Shown piece after piece: positions 38,115-48,133 of a stretch of DNA of 64,000 nucleotides. This DNA comes from Photobacterium alginatilyticum. GTDB taxonomy: Bacteria > Pseudomonadota > Gammaproteobacteria > Enterobacterales > Vibrionaceae. The stretch spans positions 89,423 through 153,422 of the forward strand of contig NZ_RSEJ01000012.1 in assembly GCF_009910675.1 (NCBI RefSeq), written 5' to 3'. The first letter of the stretch is position 1. Each line of letters opens with the position of its first letter. The position numbers and the translations under genes are program-made. Below the pieces are notes generated by a model. The model made no database searches and was not told the DNA's origin. It was given only the letters and a program-made list of their open reading frames with translations.

Positions 38115-38617
38115 GTATTTTATTCGCTCTACAGTCTTGTGCTGCGAGTCTGTTTTCTTGTTTTGCGAGATGATTTTATGCTTCCCGGCTGGGTTTAACT
38201 TTGGTTTCGTTCACATTTTTAGGGGGTGATTATGCAGCAACAGAATCATCAAATTCGGTAATGAGGGTATTTTTCGCCAATAAATGGGTGAATATGCTTA
38301 TAGGCATTAAAAGCATGGAAGATGTTTATGCATAAGGCAGCCCGGCTTGACTTAACAAGCCTATAAATAATGGTCTCTAAGCGCGGTTTTGGCCTCTGCT
38401 CGTTGTTTTGTTATGCGCTTTTATCTATATAAAGTCGCATTTGTTTCATTCAGTGAAGGCGCATAAATGGGAATATTATGCAGTTTCTGTCGCGGTTAGC
38501 GAATGAGCAGAATCGACGCTTAGTTTGATAAATATCAATTTTTATTAGCAGCATGGTATTTGTGCGCGATCCATGCGATATTTGCGTGAAATTTTATTCC
38601 ACAGCTGGAGTTACCCC
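38115..38617. other. Divergent regulatory region, arc relic/arcD and rraB
   Basis: No gene seen in 500 AT-rich bases. Contents noted are a palindromic TTATGCATAA (38326-38335), the inverted pair GCATAA / TTATGC (38461-38481), a TTATGCAG at 38230, and a perfect FNR-type palindrome (38525-38538). It probably drives arcD to the left and rraB to the right. Confidence 0.55.
38525..38538. promoter_or_regulatory. FNR-type binding site
   Basis: TTGATAAATATCAA matches the FNR consensus TTGAT-N4-ATCAA exactly. It lies 80 bases before the rraB ATG and upstream of the arc relic/arcD transcript; anaerobic induction would fit the ADI pathway. Confidence 0.6.
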
Positions 38618-39016
38618 ATGTCTTACGCAGAACTGATTGAAGAGCAGAAAGAAGAAACCCGCGATATTATTGCGGCATTGATGGAAGACGGCAGCGATCC
38701 TGATTCTCTGTATTCTATTGAACATCATTTTTCTGCCGATACCTTTGAGGAACTAGAAGGTGCCGCGGTGGAAGCCTTTAAGATGGGTTTTGAAGTACTA
38801 GAGGCCGAAGAACTGGAACTGGCTCCGGAAGACGGCGGCGGCAAGGTGGTATGCTTTGATGCGGTTATGGAGTCTGCGCTGAAGGCAGAACTGATTGATG
38901 AGCAGGCAGAAAAGCTGATCAAGTTGGCTGAAAAGCACAATATCGATTATGACGGCTGGGGCACATACTTTGAGTCGGGTGAAGACGACGAGGAAGAGAT
39001 CGAAGGCGAAGAGTAA
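38618..39016 (+). CDS. rraB: Ribonuclease E inhibitor RraB
   Basis: RraB binds RNase E and modulates mRNA decay. It is 132 residues from the ATG at 38618 (GGAG upstream); the longer frame from 38573 lacks support. The family core [20 protein letters not shown] and YDGWGTYFE are plain, and the C-terminus is strongly acidic as in E. coli. Its closeness to an ornithine carbamoyltransferase gene echoes the E. coli argI-rraB order, with the arc genes in between here. Confidence 0.94.
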   Translation: MSYAELIEEQKEETRDIIAALMEDGSDPDSLYSIEHHFSADTFEELEGAAVEAFKMGFEVLEAEELELAPEDGGGKVVCFDAVMESALKAELIDEQAEKLIKLAEKHNIDYDGWGTYFESGEDDEEEIEGEE

Positions 39017-39034
39017 GCCTTGCCTTGTCCAAGA

Positions 39035-39061
39035 GAAAGCTGGCAGTGGCCAGCTTTTTTT
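39035..39061 (+). terminator. Intrinsic terminator of rraB
   Basis: AAAGCTGGC / GCCAGCTTT followed by T7. The next 290 bases to yjgN (39062-39352) are AT-rich with no gene or clear motif apart from presumed promoter sequence. Confidence 0.85.
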
Positions 39062-39352
39062 GTGCCCTTTTCACCGCATTGCCTTGTTTTCCATTCCCAT
39101 CTCTCTGCCCCTGCCCACCTTTTAACCACAGTTTACTGATTGTCTTTATGGTGTATTTCTGCCGAGAAGAGCTTGCCCGTAATTGAGAAATAAGTCACTA
39201 ATATGATATGTGTTTATGGTATATCTGTTGCTTATTGTTGTGGTAGTCTTTGTTGCTCTTAGCTTGCCTAAGTGAATGTATTCATTGCTGATACAGCATC
39301 TTGTTGGACAGGTTATATCGTCAATAAATTAAAAAAATAATGGAACTAAAGA

Positions 39353-40504
39353 ATGGAAAATCAGGTTAGGTTTTACGGCCGGGGACGTGAGTTCTTCGGC
39401 ATCTGGATTGTTAACCTTCTGCTCAGTATTGTGACTCTCGGGATTTACTCTGCCTGGGCGAAGGTCAGAACCAAGAAATACTTTTACGGAAATACCGATT
39501 TGGCGGGGGACAGGTTTGACTACCATGCCAAGCCGATGCAAATCCTGAAAGGGCGCATTGTCGCCATGTTGTGTGTGATTGCCTGGTTGGTGTCGAATAG
39601 TTTCTTTCCGGTGTTTTCACTTGTCTTATTTCTGGCGTTTATGCTGGTCATGCCATGGCTGGTGCGTGGTAATACGCGTTTTGATGCCAGGGTGACAAGC
39701 TACCGCAATGTTCATTTTGATTTTGCCGGGACGCTGAAAGGCGCCTATGGTGTTTTCCTCGGCTGGCCTATCCTTTGTTATCTGTTGATTGGTCTGTGTT
39801 TCTACTTTACTGGCTCGGTAGGGATAAATTATCCGATAGGTGGTGTGGTGCTGGGATTGTTGACCTTTGTTCTGGGTTTTGTGCTCTATGCATGGCTCGC
39901 GGCACAGGTCGCATCCTATTTCATGAATGGCTATCGCTATGGTGACAGGGCGTTTAGCGGGGAGGTGGATCTTAAGGTCTATATCAAAACCTACTTGTTA
40001 GGTGGCCTGCTAGGGATAGGGATCAGCGTGATCTGGTTGATCCTGGGGGCCGTCTTCGGAGGTGCTTCTGTACTGGCTGAGTTAGGTGCCGTCGGTCAGA
40101 TTAGCGATCAGGGCCCATCTATCGGGATGATTATCATTATGATGGCGACGTATGCCGGTATGGTTCTGACGATGCTTGTTGTGATGGGCTTTGTACAAGC
40201 TAGATTGCGTAACTATTTGTTTGGACAAATTACATCTGATGGTGAGCCGGAATATGGTTTGGGCTCCCGAATGACAACCTGGGGATTGGTGTCATTGATG
40301 GTGACTAACTTTCTGCTGACTGTTGTGACATTGGGTTTTGCCCGCCCATGGGTGAAAGTCAGAACGGCCCGTTATGTCGCTGATGTGACTGTTGTTAATG
40401 GCGACCTGGATAAACTGGTTGTCGAAGGCAACGATGCTGACACGGACTCTGCAGTGGCTGACGAGGTTGCCAATGCCTTTGATCTGAATATAGGTATCGG
40501 ATGA
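39353..40504 (+). CDS. yjgN: DUF898 membrane protein YjgN
   Basis: A 383-residue polytopic inner-membrane protein of the YjgN/DUF898 family, function unknown. The family hallmark YSAWAKVRTKKYFYGNT, repeated in variant form near the C-terminus (GFARPWVKVRTARYVADV), is visible, with about eight hydrophobic segments between. The stop codon overlaps the ATG of the M48 protease gene (ATGA), so the two are translationally coupled. E. coli also carries yjgN in the valS/argI neighbourhood. Confidence 0.88.
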   Translation: MENQVRFYGRGREFFGIWIVNLLLSIVTLGIYSAWAKVRTKKYFYGNTDLAGDRFDYHAKPMQILKGRIVAMLCVIAWLVSNSFFPVFSLVLFLAFMLVMPWLVRGNTRFDARVTSYRNVHFDFAGTLKGAYGVFLGWPILCYLLIGLCFYFTGSVGINYPIGGVVLGLLTFVLGFVLYAWLAAQVASYFMNGYRYGDRAFSGEVDLKVYIKTYLLGGLLGIGISVIWLILGAVFGGASVLAELGAVGQISDQGPSIGMIIIMMATYAGMVLTMLVVMGFVQARLRNYLFGQITSDGEPEYGLGSRMTTWGLVSLMVTNFLLTVVTLGFARPWVKVRTARYVADVTVVNGDLDKLVVEGNDADTDSAVADEVANAFDLNIGIG

Positions 40505-41496
40505 TCGTTCGTGGCATTTGTCATCCCCCGCGAAGCTCGGAAAAGCGTGACGCCAGTGTGCAGCTGTTACCTTCTGGTCAGCTGCAACTGGTGACTGAAC
40601 TGGGGCTGCAAGAGTGGTCATTGGCTGAACTTGAGATCAGTAAGCCATTGGGAAATTTGCCTATAAAGGTTGTTTTTCCCGATGGCATGCAGTTCATTGC
40701 AGACGACTCACGTTCGTTAGAGCGTATGCTGGGGGCGGGTAGGTCATCGAGATTGCACCGGGTTGAACGAAATATCCCCATGATAGCAGCCAGCCTGGCA
40801 GCGATGCTGGTGGTGTTTGCATTGATGTTTACCCACGGGATGCCTTGGCTAACCGGCGCCTTGGTCCGGGTGATGCCGGTGCAGGTGCCGCAGCTTGTCG
40901 GGGAACATGTACTGGCAACGCTGGATGAGCATATGCTGGAACCCAGTACGCTCACGCTGAGCCGGCAAACTGCTATCAGTGAGCGTTTCACCCGGATGAG
41001 TGCCAACCTACCGCCGCTACCCGTACAACCCAAGCTGGTTTTTCGCCGTTGGGGAAATGGGCCTAATGCGATGGCACTCAGTGATGGTTCGGTTATCGTC
41101 TTTGATGATTTGGTTGAACTGGCCGAGACTTCAGAGCAACTCGACAGTATTTTATTGCATGAGCTAGGGCATATTCAGCACCAGCATGTGATGAAGTCTC
41201 TGGTGCGCTCTACGCTTCTTTCTGCTGCTGTTGCAGTCGTGACCGGGGAAAGTACAGGTCTGATAGACACGTTCAGCGGTATTGGCGTGTTTCTGGTGAC
41301 TCAGGGCTATTCGCGCACTGCGGAAGAAGAAGCTGATGAGTATGCCGCCGAGCAGATGGTGCGCCTATATGGCTCGGTCGTTCCGATGCGGCAGATGTTT
41401 GAGCTGCTTAATAAGACAGCGGGCAGTGGCGAGCTGCCGGAGTGGCTCAGTACCCACCCTGAGTTGGAGTCACGGATAGAAGGGTTGTCGCAATAA
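40501..41496 (+). CDS. M48-family membrane metalloprotease
   Basis: A 331-residue protease with a zinc motif HELGH (220-224) and the downstream glutamate ligand in EEEADEYA (about 275-282), both typical of M48 peptidases (HtpX/BepA/Oma1 type). A membrane helix at about 92-112 anchors it; the catalytic domain lies after it. It is coupled to the DUF898 gene yjgN by a 4-base overlap, suggesting a common role in envelope quality control or polymer handling, as inference. Confidence 0.85.
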   Translation: MIVRGICHPPRSSEKRDASVQLLPSGQLQLVTELGLQEWSLAELEISKPLGNLPIKVVFPDGMQFIADDSRSLERMLGAGRSSRLHRVERNIPMIAASLAAMLVVFALMFTHGMPWLTGALVRVMPVQVPQLVGEHVLATLDEHMLEPSTLTLSRQTAISERFTRMSANLPPLPVQPKLVFRRWGNGPNAMALSDGSVIVFDDLVELAETSEQLDSILLHELGHIQHQHVMKSLVRSTLLSAAVAVVTGESTGLIDTFSGIGVFLVTQGYSRTAEEEADEYAAEQMVRLYGSVVPMRQMFELLNKTAGSGELPEWLSTHPELESRIEGLSQ

Positions 41497-41534
41497 GGCG
41501 CTATCAACGAAGTATCTCTTGAACTCGTTACCTC

Positions 41535-41561
41535 AAAGCTGGCTTTCGCCAGCTTTTTTTA
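41535..41561. terminator. Bidirectional terminator, M48 / marR-GNAT
   Basis: AAAGCTGGC TTTC GCCAGCTTT with trailing Ts, between convergent genes. Confidence 0.87.
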
Positions 41562-41567
41562 TTGTGC

Positions 41568-42473
41568 TTAGAACGTCTTCAACATCCGTACCTCACAGGC
41601 ATCATGACCGGTGTTGCCCATTGGGTGGGAGATGCTGACAAAACCGAGAGACTGGTAGAGTGCGATGGCCTCGGTGAGATTGGCAGTCGTTTCGAGGTAG
41701 CAGCCCTGGTAGCCCTGCTCGCGTGCAAATCTGAGGGCTGTGACCGCCAGTTTGCGAGCCAGCCCCCGGCCTCTTAGTTCGGGGAGAAAATACATTTTCT
41801 GCAGCTCGCAAATATTTTCTTCTCCTGCCAGTGGAGCAACTCCGCCGCCACCTAAAATGCGGTTATTGTGCTCAATCACCCAATATCGGCTGCCGTCATG
41901 CTGATACACCTCGCTCATGGTGTCCAGGGTTGGGTCGGCAACACCATAGCCTTTATCTGCTGTCAGGCCGTACTCTGCCGAGACGCGGCGGATCACCGCG
42001 GCCACTGCCGCGTTGTCGAGCGGGTTGAGTTGCCGGATCTCATACCCTTCCTGTCGGGAGGCGGCCTGCATGGATTTGGTGTATCGCTTTAGGCTGGCTC
42101 CGAGCTGGTCGATCTCATCGGTATCCATCTGATCCAGCCAGTTATCGACCTGTATGTTGAGTTGCTGGTGGAGAGCGGTGAGTTTATCTCTGCCTGTGGT
42201 TGTGAGTTCAAAGATCTGGCTGCGTTTATCGAGTGGGTTGGGTACAGATTGCACCAGTCCCTGATTGAGCAAGATTGCCAAGGTGCGGCTGGCATTGGAC
42301 TTATCGACATTGAGACGGTGGGCCATTTCATTAACCGTGGCAGCACTGTGCTCAAGTTCGATAAGCGTGTGAGCCTGAACCGGTGTGAGAGCCATGCTGC
42401 CACAGTGATTGTCGAGCATGCCGAGCTGGCGGACCAGTTGGCGAGAAAGTTGTCTTAATGTTTTGGCATTCAT
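41568..42473 (-). CDS. MarR-GNAT fusion: regulator with acetyltransferase domain
   Basis: The 301-residue fusion has an N-terminal MarR winged-helix domain (about 1-140, with [20 protein letters not shown] as recognition region and the wing [13 protein letters not shown]) and a C-terminal GNAT N-acetyltransferase (about 150-301, acetyl-CoA motif [15 protein letters not shown], then ALYQSLGF). The ATG at 42473 was chosen because the upstream open stretch contains the operators. Such fusions exist in other bacteria; the substrate is unknown. The E. coli neighbourhood has a plain GNAT, yjgM, at the corresponding place. Confidence 0.86.
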   Translation of the reverse strand: MNAKTLRQLSRQLVRQLGMLDNHCGSMALTPVQAHTLIELEHSAATVNEMAHRLNVDKSNASRTLAILLNQGLVQSVPNPLDKRSQIFELTTTGRDKLTALHQQLNIQVDNWLDQMDTDEIDQLGASLKRYTKSMQAASRQEGYEIRQLNPLDNAAVAAVIRRVSAEYGLTADKGYGVADPTLDTMSEVYQHDGSRYWVIEHNNRILGGGGVAPLAGEENICELQKMYFLPELRGRGLARKLAVTALRFAREQGYQGCYLETTANLTEAIALYQSLGFVSISHPMGNTGHDACEVRMLKTF

Positions 42474-42490
42474 GTGGCTGAACCTATATT

Positions 42491-42527
42491 GTTGCGATAT
42501 ACAACTATATTTAATTGCGATACGCAA
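42491..42527. promoter_or_regulatory. Double operator of the MarR-GNAT gene
   Basis: Two related imperfect palindromes, GTTGCGATATACAAC (42491-42505) and TTGCGATACGCAA (42515-42527), have centres 23 bases apart, about two helical turns, 18-54 bases before the start codon. This arrangement suits cooperative autorepression by a MarR dimer. Confidence 0.6.
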
Positions 42528-42573
42528 CAAAGTCAAGCCCAATGTTTGATTTGTCCCGGGTTTAGAGCAAGCT

Positions 42574-42795
42574 TTAGTGGTGGCAGACAATCATATTAAG
42601 GTGCTTGCTGCGTGCTTGGTTTTGCTCCTGTCCCTGACGTTGCCAAACTCGTTCGTGAAAGTAATACGCGATGGTGTTGATGGCAGGCTCTATCATCGCC
42701 ATAACGCTACCAATCAGGAGATCACCGGTCAGCAGGTAAGCGACTGAAAAGGCAACGCTAAAGTGGACGACGGCAAAGCTCAGGGTCTTTTTCAT
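42574..42795 (-). CDS. DUF2061 small membrane protein
   Basis: 73 residues with two hydrophobic helices and the DUF2061 signature (N-terminal [15 protein letters not shown], then [17 protein letters not shown]). It is a predicted inner-membrane protein of unknown function. The start is the ATG at 42795 behind AGGAAG. The C-terminal tail is polar. Confidence 0.82.
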   Translation of the reverse strand: MKKTLSFAVVHFSVAFSVAYLLTGDLLIGSVMAMIEPAINTIAYYFHERVWQRQGQEQNQARSKHLNMIVCHH

Positions 42796-42937
42796 GATAG
42801 CTTCCTCTCTCTTGATATCGTTATTATTGCGAATAATTATCAATAATAAAAATCAATTGTTGTTATTGAATTGATAGGCGGAAGCTTTTGAAGGAGAGGT
42901 GAGTGAGGAGGCAGTAATTACCCCCTGTAGAAACCGA

Positions 42938-42973
42938 ACATAGTTTACGTTTTAAACCGGGGACATGGTTTAC
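42938..42973. repeat. Short direct repeat resembling a transposon end
   Basis: ACATAGTTTAC (42938-42948) and ACATGGTTTAC (42963-42973) repeat 25 bases apart beside ACCGGGG. Paired repeats of this style occur at ends of some integrase-type insertion sequences; no transposase is present. Confidence 0.3.
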
Positions 42974-42989
42974 AGGTACCAGAAAATAA

Positions 42990-43017
42990 AAAAGCCGACG
43001 ATTGCTCGTCGGCTTTT
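42990..43017 (-). terminator. Intrinsic terminator of valS
   Basis: AAAAGCCGACGA / TCGTCGGCTTTT, followed on the minus strand by TTTTATTTTC, 24 bases past valS. Confidence 0.87.
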
Positions 43018-43040
43018 GCTTCGAATATTAAGGCTGAAGA

Positions 43041-45899
43041 TTATAGCGCAGCGATTGTTGCCTGCTGCTCTTCTAGCTTAATCAGCGTTTCTTTGTAGCT
43101 CTCAAGCTTCTCGCGCTCTTTGGCAACAACGGCTTCTGGTGCTTTCGCAACAAAACCCTGGTTACCTAGTTTGCCTTCGATGCGTTTGATTTCACCCTGG
43201 GTCTTCTTCACTTCGCCAGCCAGACGAGCAAGCTCGGCATCTTTGTCGATAAGACCAGCCATCGGGATCATCAGTTCAGACTTGCTAACCAGTGCCGTTG
43301 CACACGCAGGGGTTTCTTCTCCCTCTGCCAGTACCTTGATACCTTCCAGCTTGGCCAGCGACATCAGTACGGTACGGTTTGCTTCCAGGCGGGCAGCATC
43401 ATTTTCGTCAGCTGCTTTTAGCATCACATCAAGCGGCTTGCTCGGGGCGATATCGTACTCGGCACGCAGGTTACGGATACTGGTGATGAAGGCTTTCACC
43501 CACTCGATGTCAGCGATAGCCGCTTCGTTGAAGTTAGCCTCGTTAAACTGAGGCAGTGCCTGAGTCATGATGGTTTCACCCTCAACACCGTCTACCAGTG
43601 GCTTCACGCTCTGCCAGATAGATTCAGTGATGTAAGGTAGCACTGGGTGAGCAAGACGCAGTGTCTTCTCCAGTACGGTGATTAGCGTATGACGAGTTGC
43701 ACGCTGTTGTGCTTCGGTACCTTTCCACAGCACAGGCTTGGTCAGCTCCAGGTACCAGTCACAGAACTGGTTCCAGATGAACTCATAAATCGTACCTGCC
43801 GCCATATCCAGACGGTAGTTTTCAACATGAGTGTTGAAATCTTTCGCCGCCAGCTCGAATTGAGATTCGATCCACTTGTCAGCCAATGAGAACTCCATCT
43901 CACCGCCCTTCATGCCGCAATCTTGGTCTTCTGTATTCATCAGCACGTAACGACTTGCGTTCCATAGCTTGTTACAGAAGTTACGGTAACCTTCCAGACG
44001 CTTCATGTCCCAGTTGATGTCACGGCCGGTTGATGCCATTGCTGCCAGGGTAAAGCGTAGGGCATCGGTACCGTAGGCTTCGATGCCGTTCTCGAAGGTC
44101 TTGCGGGTGTTCTTCTCGATCTTTGCGGCCAATTGAGGCTGCATCATGTTGCCACAACGCTTCTCAACCAGCTCTTCAAGACCGATACCGTCGATCATGT
44201 CGATAGGGTCGATAACATTACCCTTGGATTTCGACATCTTGTCGCCGTTCTCGTCACGGATAAGGCCGGTCATGTAAACCGTCTTGAACGGTACCTGAGG
44301 CTTGCCGTTTTCATCTTTTATGAAGTGCAGCGTCATCATGATCATGCGCGCTACCCAGAAGAAGATGATGTCAAAACCTGATACCAGTACATCCGACGGG
44401 TGGAATGTTTTCAGATCGTCAGTCTGCTCAGGCCAGCCTTGTGTGCCGAATGTCCATAGTGCTGAAGAGAACCAGGTATCCAGTACGTCGTCGTCCTGAC
44501 GCAGTACGACAACAGGAGCCAGGTTGTTGTTTGCACGAACTTCTTCTTCGGTACGGCCAACGTAGACGTTACCGTCGTTGTCATACCAGGCCGGGATTCG
44601 GTGGCCCCACCATAGCTGGCGAGAAATACACCAGTCTTGCACATCACGCATCCAGGCGAAGTACATGTTCTCGTATTGCTTCGGTACGAACTGGATGTCG
44701 CCGTTCTCAACCGCTTCAACCGCTGGTTTAGCCAGTGGTGCTGTGCGCACATACCACTGGTCAGTCAGCAATGGTTCGATAACCACGCCACCACGGTCAC
44801 CGTAAGGTACTGTCAGGTCGTGATCTTTGATTTCTTCAAGCAGGCCCAGCTCATCGAACTCCGCGACGATTGCCTTACGTGCAGCGAAACGCTCCATACC
44901 ATGGTATTTAGCTGGAAGCTCGGTGCTGTAGACATCGCTTGGCTCACCGTTGGTGGTGAAGACTTCAGCGCTGTCACGAATGTCAGCATTGATAGTCAGG
45001 ATGTTGATCATTGGCAGGCTGTGGCGCTTACCGACTTCGTAGTCATTAAAGTCGTGTGCCGGGGTGATTTTCACACAACCCGTGCCTTTTTCCATATCGG
45101 CGTGCTCATCGCCCACGATAGGGATGCGACGGTCTACGACAGGGAGAATGATTTCTTTGCCGATCAGATCTTTATAGCGAGGATCTTCAGGGTTTACTGC
45201 AACACCGGTATCACCCAGCATGGTTTCCGGACGCGTGGTCGCGACAACGATGTAATCTTTGCCTTCGGCTGTTTTCACGCCATCCGCAAGTGGGTAGCGG
45301 AAGTGCCACATGTGGCCTTTCTTGTCTTTGTTCTCAACTTCCAGGTCCGAGATCGCGGTGTGTAGTTTCGGATCCCAGTTGACCAGACGCTTACCGCGAT
45401 AGATCAGATCTTCTTCATATAGGCGGACGAACACTTCTTTAACAGCATTGGACAGGCCGTCGTCCATGGTAAAGCGTTCGCGATCCCAGTCGACTGATGC
45501 ACCTAGGCGACGAAGCTGTTTGGTGATTGTGCCACCTGATTCGCCTTTCCATTCCCAGATCTTGTCGATGAACGCATCACGACCGTAATCGTGCTTGGTC
45601 TTGCCTTCTTCGGCTGCGATTTTACGCTCCACAACCATTTGGGTCGCGATACCTGCGTGGTCGGTACCGACTTGCCAAAGGGTGTTTTTGCCTTTCATAC
45701 GCTCACAGCGGATCAGGGTATCCATGATGGTATCCTGGAACGCGTGGCCCATGTGCAGGCTGCCAGTGACGTTTGGTGGCGGGATCATGATGCTGTAGGC
45801 ATCTTTAGATGTGTCACCATGAGGCTTGAAGTAACCAGCCTCTTCCCAGCGCTGGTACAGCGCTTGTTCGATTGATTGTGGGTTGTATGTCTTTTCCAT
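43041..45899 (-). CDS. valS: Valine-tRNA ligase
   Basis: The 952-residue class I aminoacyl-tRNA synthetase has [12 protein letters not shown] at 41-52 (HIGH signature), the central editing domain ([20 protein letters not shown]), the KMSKSKGN loop, and the C-terminal coiled-coil arm typical of ValRS. I chose the ATG at 45899, as the frame upstream is non-conserved. It lies 28 bases after holC, as in other gammaproteobacteria. Confidence 0.97.
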   Translation of the reverse strand: MEKTYNPQSIEQALYQRWEEAGYFKPHGDTSKDAYSIMIPPPNVTGSLHMGHAFQDTIMDTLIRCERMKGKNTLWQVGTDHAGIATQMVVERKIAAEEGKTKHDYGRDAFIDKIWEWKGESGGTITKQLRRLGASVDWDRERFTMDDGLSNAVKEVFVRLYEEDLIYRGKRLVNWDPKLHTAISDLEVENKDKKGHMWHFRYPLADGVKTAEGKDYIVVATTRPETMLGDTGVAVNPEDPRYKDLIGKEIILPVVDRRIPIVGDEHADMEKGTGCVKITPAHDFNDYEVGKRHSLPMINILTINADIRDSAEVFTTNGEPSDVYSTELPAKYHGMERFAARKAIVAEFDELGLLEEIKDHDLTVPYGDRGGVVIEPLLTDQWYVRTAPLAKPAVEAVENGDIQFVPKQYENMYFAWMRDVQDWCISRQLWWGHRIPAWYDNDGNVYVGRTEEEVRANNNLAPVVVLRQDDDVLDTWFSSALWTFGTQGWPEQTDDLKTFHPSDVLVSGFDIIFFWVARMIMMTLHFIKDENGKPQVPFKTVYMTGLIRDENGDKMSKSKGNVIDPIDMIDGIGLEELVEKRCGNMMQPQLAAKIEKNTRKTFENGIEAYGTDALRFTLAAMASTGRDINWDMKRLEGYRNFCNKLWNASRYVLMNTEDQDCGMKGGEMEFSLADKWIESQFELAAKDFNTHVENYRLDMAAGTIYEFIWNQFCDWYLELTKPVLWKGTEAQQRATRHTLITVLEKTLRLAHPVLPYITESIWQSVKPLVDGVEGETIMTQALPQFNEANFNEAAIADIEWVKAFITSIRNLRAEYDIAPSKPLDVMLKAADENDAARLEANRTVLMSLAKLEGIKVLAEGEETPACATALVSKSELMIPMAGLIDKDAELARLAGEVKKTQGEIKRIEGKLGNQGFVAKAPEAVVAKEREKLESYKETLIKLEEQQATIAAL

Positions 45900-45927
45900 A
45901 GCGCTCTTAGAAGGATCTATATGGGAA

Positions 45928-46380
45928 TTAGGGCGTCTCAGGGGCAGCGGCGGTCTGTAACTGAATGCCGGCAAGGCGATATGCCTTGTAGCGTTCTCGG
46001 GCCAACTGCTTGAGTTTTTCGTCGCAAGGAACGAAGTCTACCACTTGTGAGAAGGTAACAGCAAAATTTGGTGCTTCCTGACTCAAATTAATCAGAATAC
46101 CCCGGCGCCCGCTGTGGCGTAACCCCGGCCAGCCGATCTCGACCGGCGAACCACCGCGGGGGCCTTCACCAATGAGATTGTGCGGAACGAAGTTGTCCGG
46201 CTCTTGCTGCCACAGGTATTCATCTATCTGTTCAGCTTGCTCTTTGCTACCAGCTAACAGGTAGACCTTTTGTCCCTGCTTATAACTCAATGCTGCCTGA
46301 TGGCAGGCAAAGTGAAGCTGATAGTCGCTATCGGCTTCAACTTGCTTGTCATCGATAATATAAAAAGTAGCATGAGTCAT
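45928..46380 (-). CDS. holC: DNA polymerase III chi subunit
   Basis: HolC links the clamp loader to SSB during replication. It is 150 residues from the ATG at 46380 ([11 protein letters not shown]), with the family pattern [21 protein letters not shown] and the [11 protein letters not shown] loop. It sits in the conserved pepA-holC-valS order. The pepA terminator lies directly upstream, so its promoter must overlap the 46381-46431 gap or pepA readthrough supplies it. Confidence 0.92.
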   Translation of the reverse strand: MTHATFYIIDDKQVEADSDYQLHFACHQAALSYKQGQKVYLLAGSKEQAEQIDEYLWQQEPDNFVPHNLIGEGPRGGSPVEIGWPGLRHSGRRGILINLSQEAPNFAVTFSQVVDFVPCDEKLKQLARERYKAYRLAGIQLQTAAAPETP

Positions 46381-46399
46381 GGTGATTGTTCTCAAAAAG

Positions 46400-46421
46400 A
46401 AAGGGGCCTTGCGGCCCCTTT
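46400..46421 (-). terminator. Terminator hairpin of pepA
   Basis: AAAGGGGCC / GGCCCCTTT with a 4-base loop and CTTTTTG after it on the minus strand, ten bases past the pepA stop. Confidence 0.75.
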
Positions 46422-46431
46422 GTTGTCTGAT

Positions 46432-47940
46432 TTATTCGACGTTTTCCTGGCCGGCACGGTTGAGTAGGAACTGGACCAGCAATGGGACAGGTCGTCCTGT
46501 CGAGCCTTTGTTCTTGCCGCCGACCCAGGCCGTTCCTGCGATATCCAGGTGCGCCCAGTTGTACTTTTTGGTGAAGCGAGACAGGAAACAGCCTGCTGTG
46601 ATGGTACCGGCACCCGGTGATCCCAGGTTGGCCATGTCGGCAAACGGACTGGTCAGCTGCTCTTGGTACTCATCCGACATCGGCAGACGCCAAGCTCGGT
46701 CACCTGCCTGCTCGGAAGCATTGATCAGCTCGTGAGCAAGTGGGTTGTGGTTGGCAATCAAACCGCTGATGTGGTTACCGAGGGCGACAACACATGCACC
46801 GGTTAGAGTGGCTACATCGACAACACACTCTGGCTCAAAGCGCTCGACATAGGTCAGTGCATCGCATAGTACCAGTCGGCCTTCGGCATCGGTATTTAAT
46901 ACTTCAACAGTCTGACCTGACATGGTTGTCAGAATGTCGCCCGGACGGTAGGCACTGCCTCCCGGCATGTTTTCACAGCCAGCCAGGATACCGACGACGT
47001 TAATAGGCAAGTTCAGTTTGGCCAGTGACTTCATAGCACCGAAGACGGTAGCAGCACCGCACATGTCGTACTTCATCTCGTCCATCTGGGCTGATGGCTT
47101 GATAGAAATACCGCCGGAGTCAAAAGTCAGGCCTTTACCGACCAAAACAATAGGCTTGGCATCAGGATCCGGGCTGCCCTTGTATTCGATCACTGACATC
47201 ATGGCTTCGTTTTTAGAGCCTTGGCCAACCGCCAGGTAAGATGTCATACCCAGCTCTTTCATTTCTTGCTCACCGATGATCTTGGTGCTGACTGTTTCAA
47301 AGTCATCCGCCAGGCGGCGTGCCTGGGAAGCCAGATAGGCAGGGTTTGCCACATTTGGTGGCATATTGCCAAGATCTTTACCGGCTTTCACACCCGAGGC
47401 AACGGCCAGGCCATGGGCAATAGCACGCTCGCCCAGCGACAGTTCGCGACGAGTCGGGACATTGAAGACCAGTTTGCGCAGCGGGCGGCGGGTTTCCGGC
47501 TTGTTGCTCTTGAACTGGTTAAAGGTATAGAGGCTGTCTTTGGTCGTTTCGACAGCCTGGCGTACCTTCCAGTAGGTATCGCGGCCTTTGACGTGCAATT
47601 CTGTCAGGAAGCAAACAGCTTCCATCGAACCGGTTTCGTTTAGGGTGCTGATAGTTTTCTTGATGATTTGCTTGTACTGGCGCTCATCAAGCTCACGCTC
47701 TTTACCACAACCAACCAGTAATACACGCTCTGATAATACATTTGGTACATGGTGAAGCAGCAGCATCTGACCCGGCTTACCCTCTAAATCACCACGACGC
47801 AGCAGGGAGCTGATATAGCCGTCGCTGATTTTATCGAGTTGCTCGGCAATTGGAGAGAGGCGACGTGGTTCGAAGACGCCGACGACAATACAGGCACTTC
47901 GCTGTTTCTCGGGGCTACCACTTTTTACACTGAACTCCAT
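46432..47940 (-). CDS. pepA: Cytosol aminopeptidase A
   Basis: PepA is a hexameric two-metal leucyl aminopeptidase; in E. coli it also binds DNA at carAB and in ColE1 resolution. The 502 residues contain [16 protein letters not shown], the metal-binding MKYDMCGA, and the signature [10 protein letters not shown]. The N-terminal macro-like domain occupies about 1-170. It diverges from lptF over 193 bases. Confidence 0.95.
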   Translation of the reverse strand: MEFSVKSGSPEKQRSACIVVGVFEPRRLSPIAEQLDKISDGYISSLLRRGDLEGKPGQMLLLHHVPNVLSERVLLVGCGKERELDERQYKQIIKKTISTLNETGSMEAVCFLTELHVKGRDTYWKVRQAVETTKDSLYTFNQFKSNKPETRRPLRKLVFNVPTRRELSLGERAIAHGLAVASGVKAGKDLGNMPPNVANPAYLASQARRLADDFETVSTKIIGEQEMKELGMTSYLAVGQGSKNEAMMSVIEYKGSPDPDAKPIVLVGKGLTFDSGGISIKPSAQMDEMKYDMCGAATVFGAMKSLAKLNLPINVVGILAGCENMPGGSAYRPGDILTTMSGQTVEVLNTDAEGRLVLCDALTYVERFEPECVVDVATLTGACVVALGNHISGLIANHNPLAHELINASEQAGDRAWRLPMSDEYQEQLTSPFADMANLGSPGAGTITAGCFLSRFTKKYNWAHLDIAGTAWVGGKNKGSTGRPVPLLVQFLLNRAGQENVE

Positions 47941-48133
47941 GCGTACTCCTACATCCTATAAAGACAATTAGAGCCAAATGTTAGATAATACCGCACTTAC
48001 TTGCTGGACCGCCGTTTCGGTATAGGATTAAAGTGCAGGTTAACATTTAGCCGAAAGATTAAAAAATAACTACTTAACCGAAAAACTATAGTGATTCCAG
48101 CAAAAAAACAAGTTTTCTATGGGTATATAAAGC

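Noticed and set aside
44637..45365. A 242-codon plus-strand frame inside valS
   Set aside because: Antisense to the conserved ValRS editing domain; no start context or domain.
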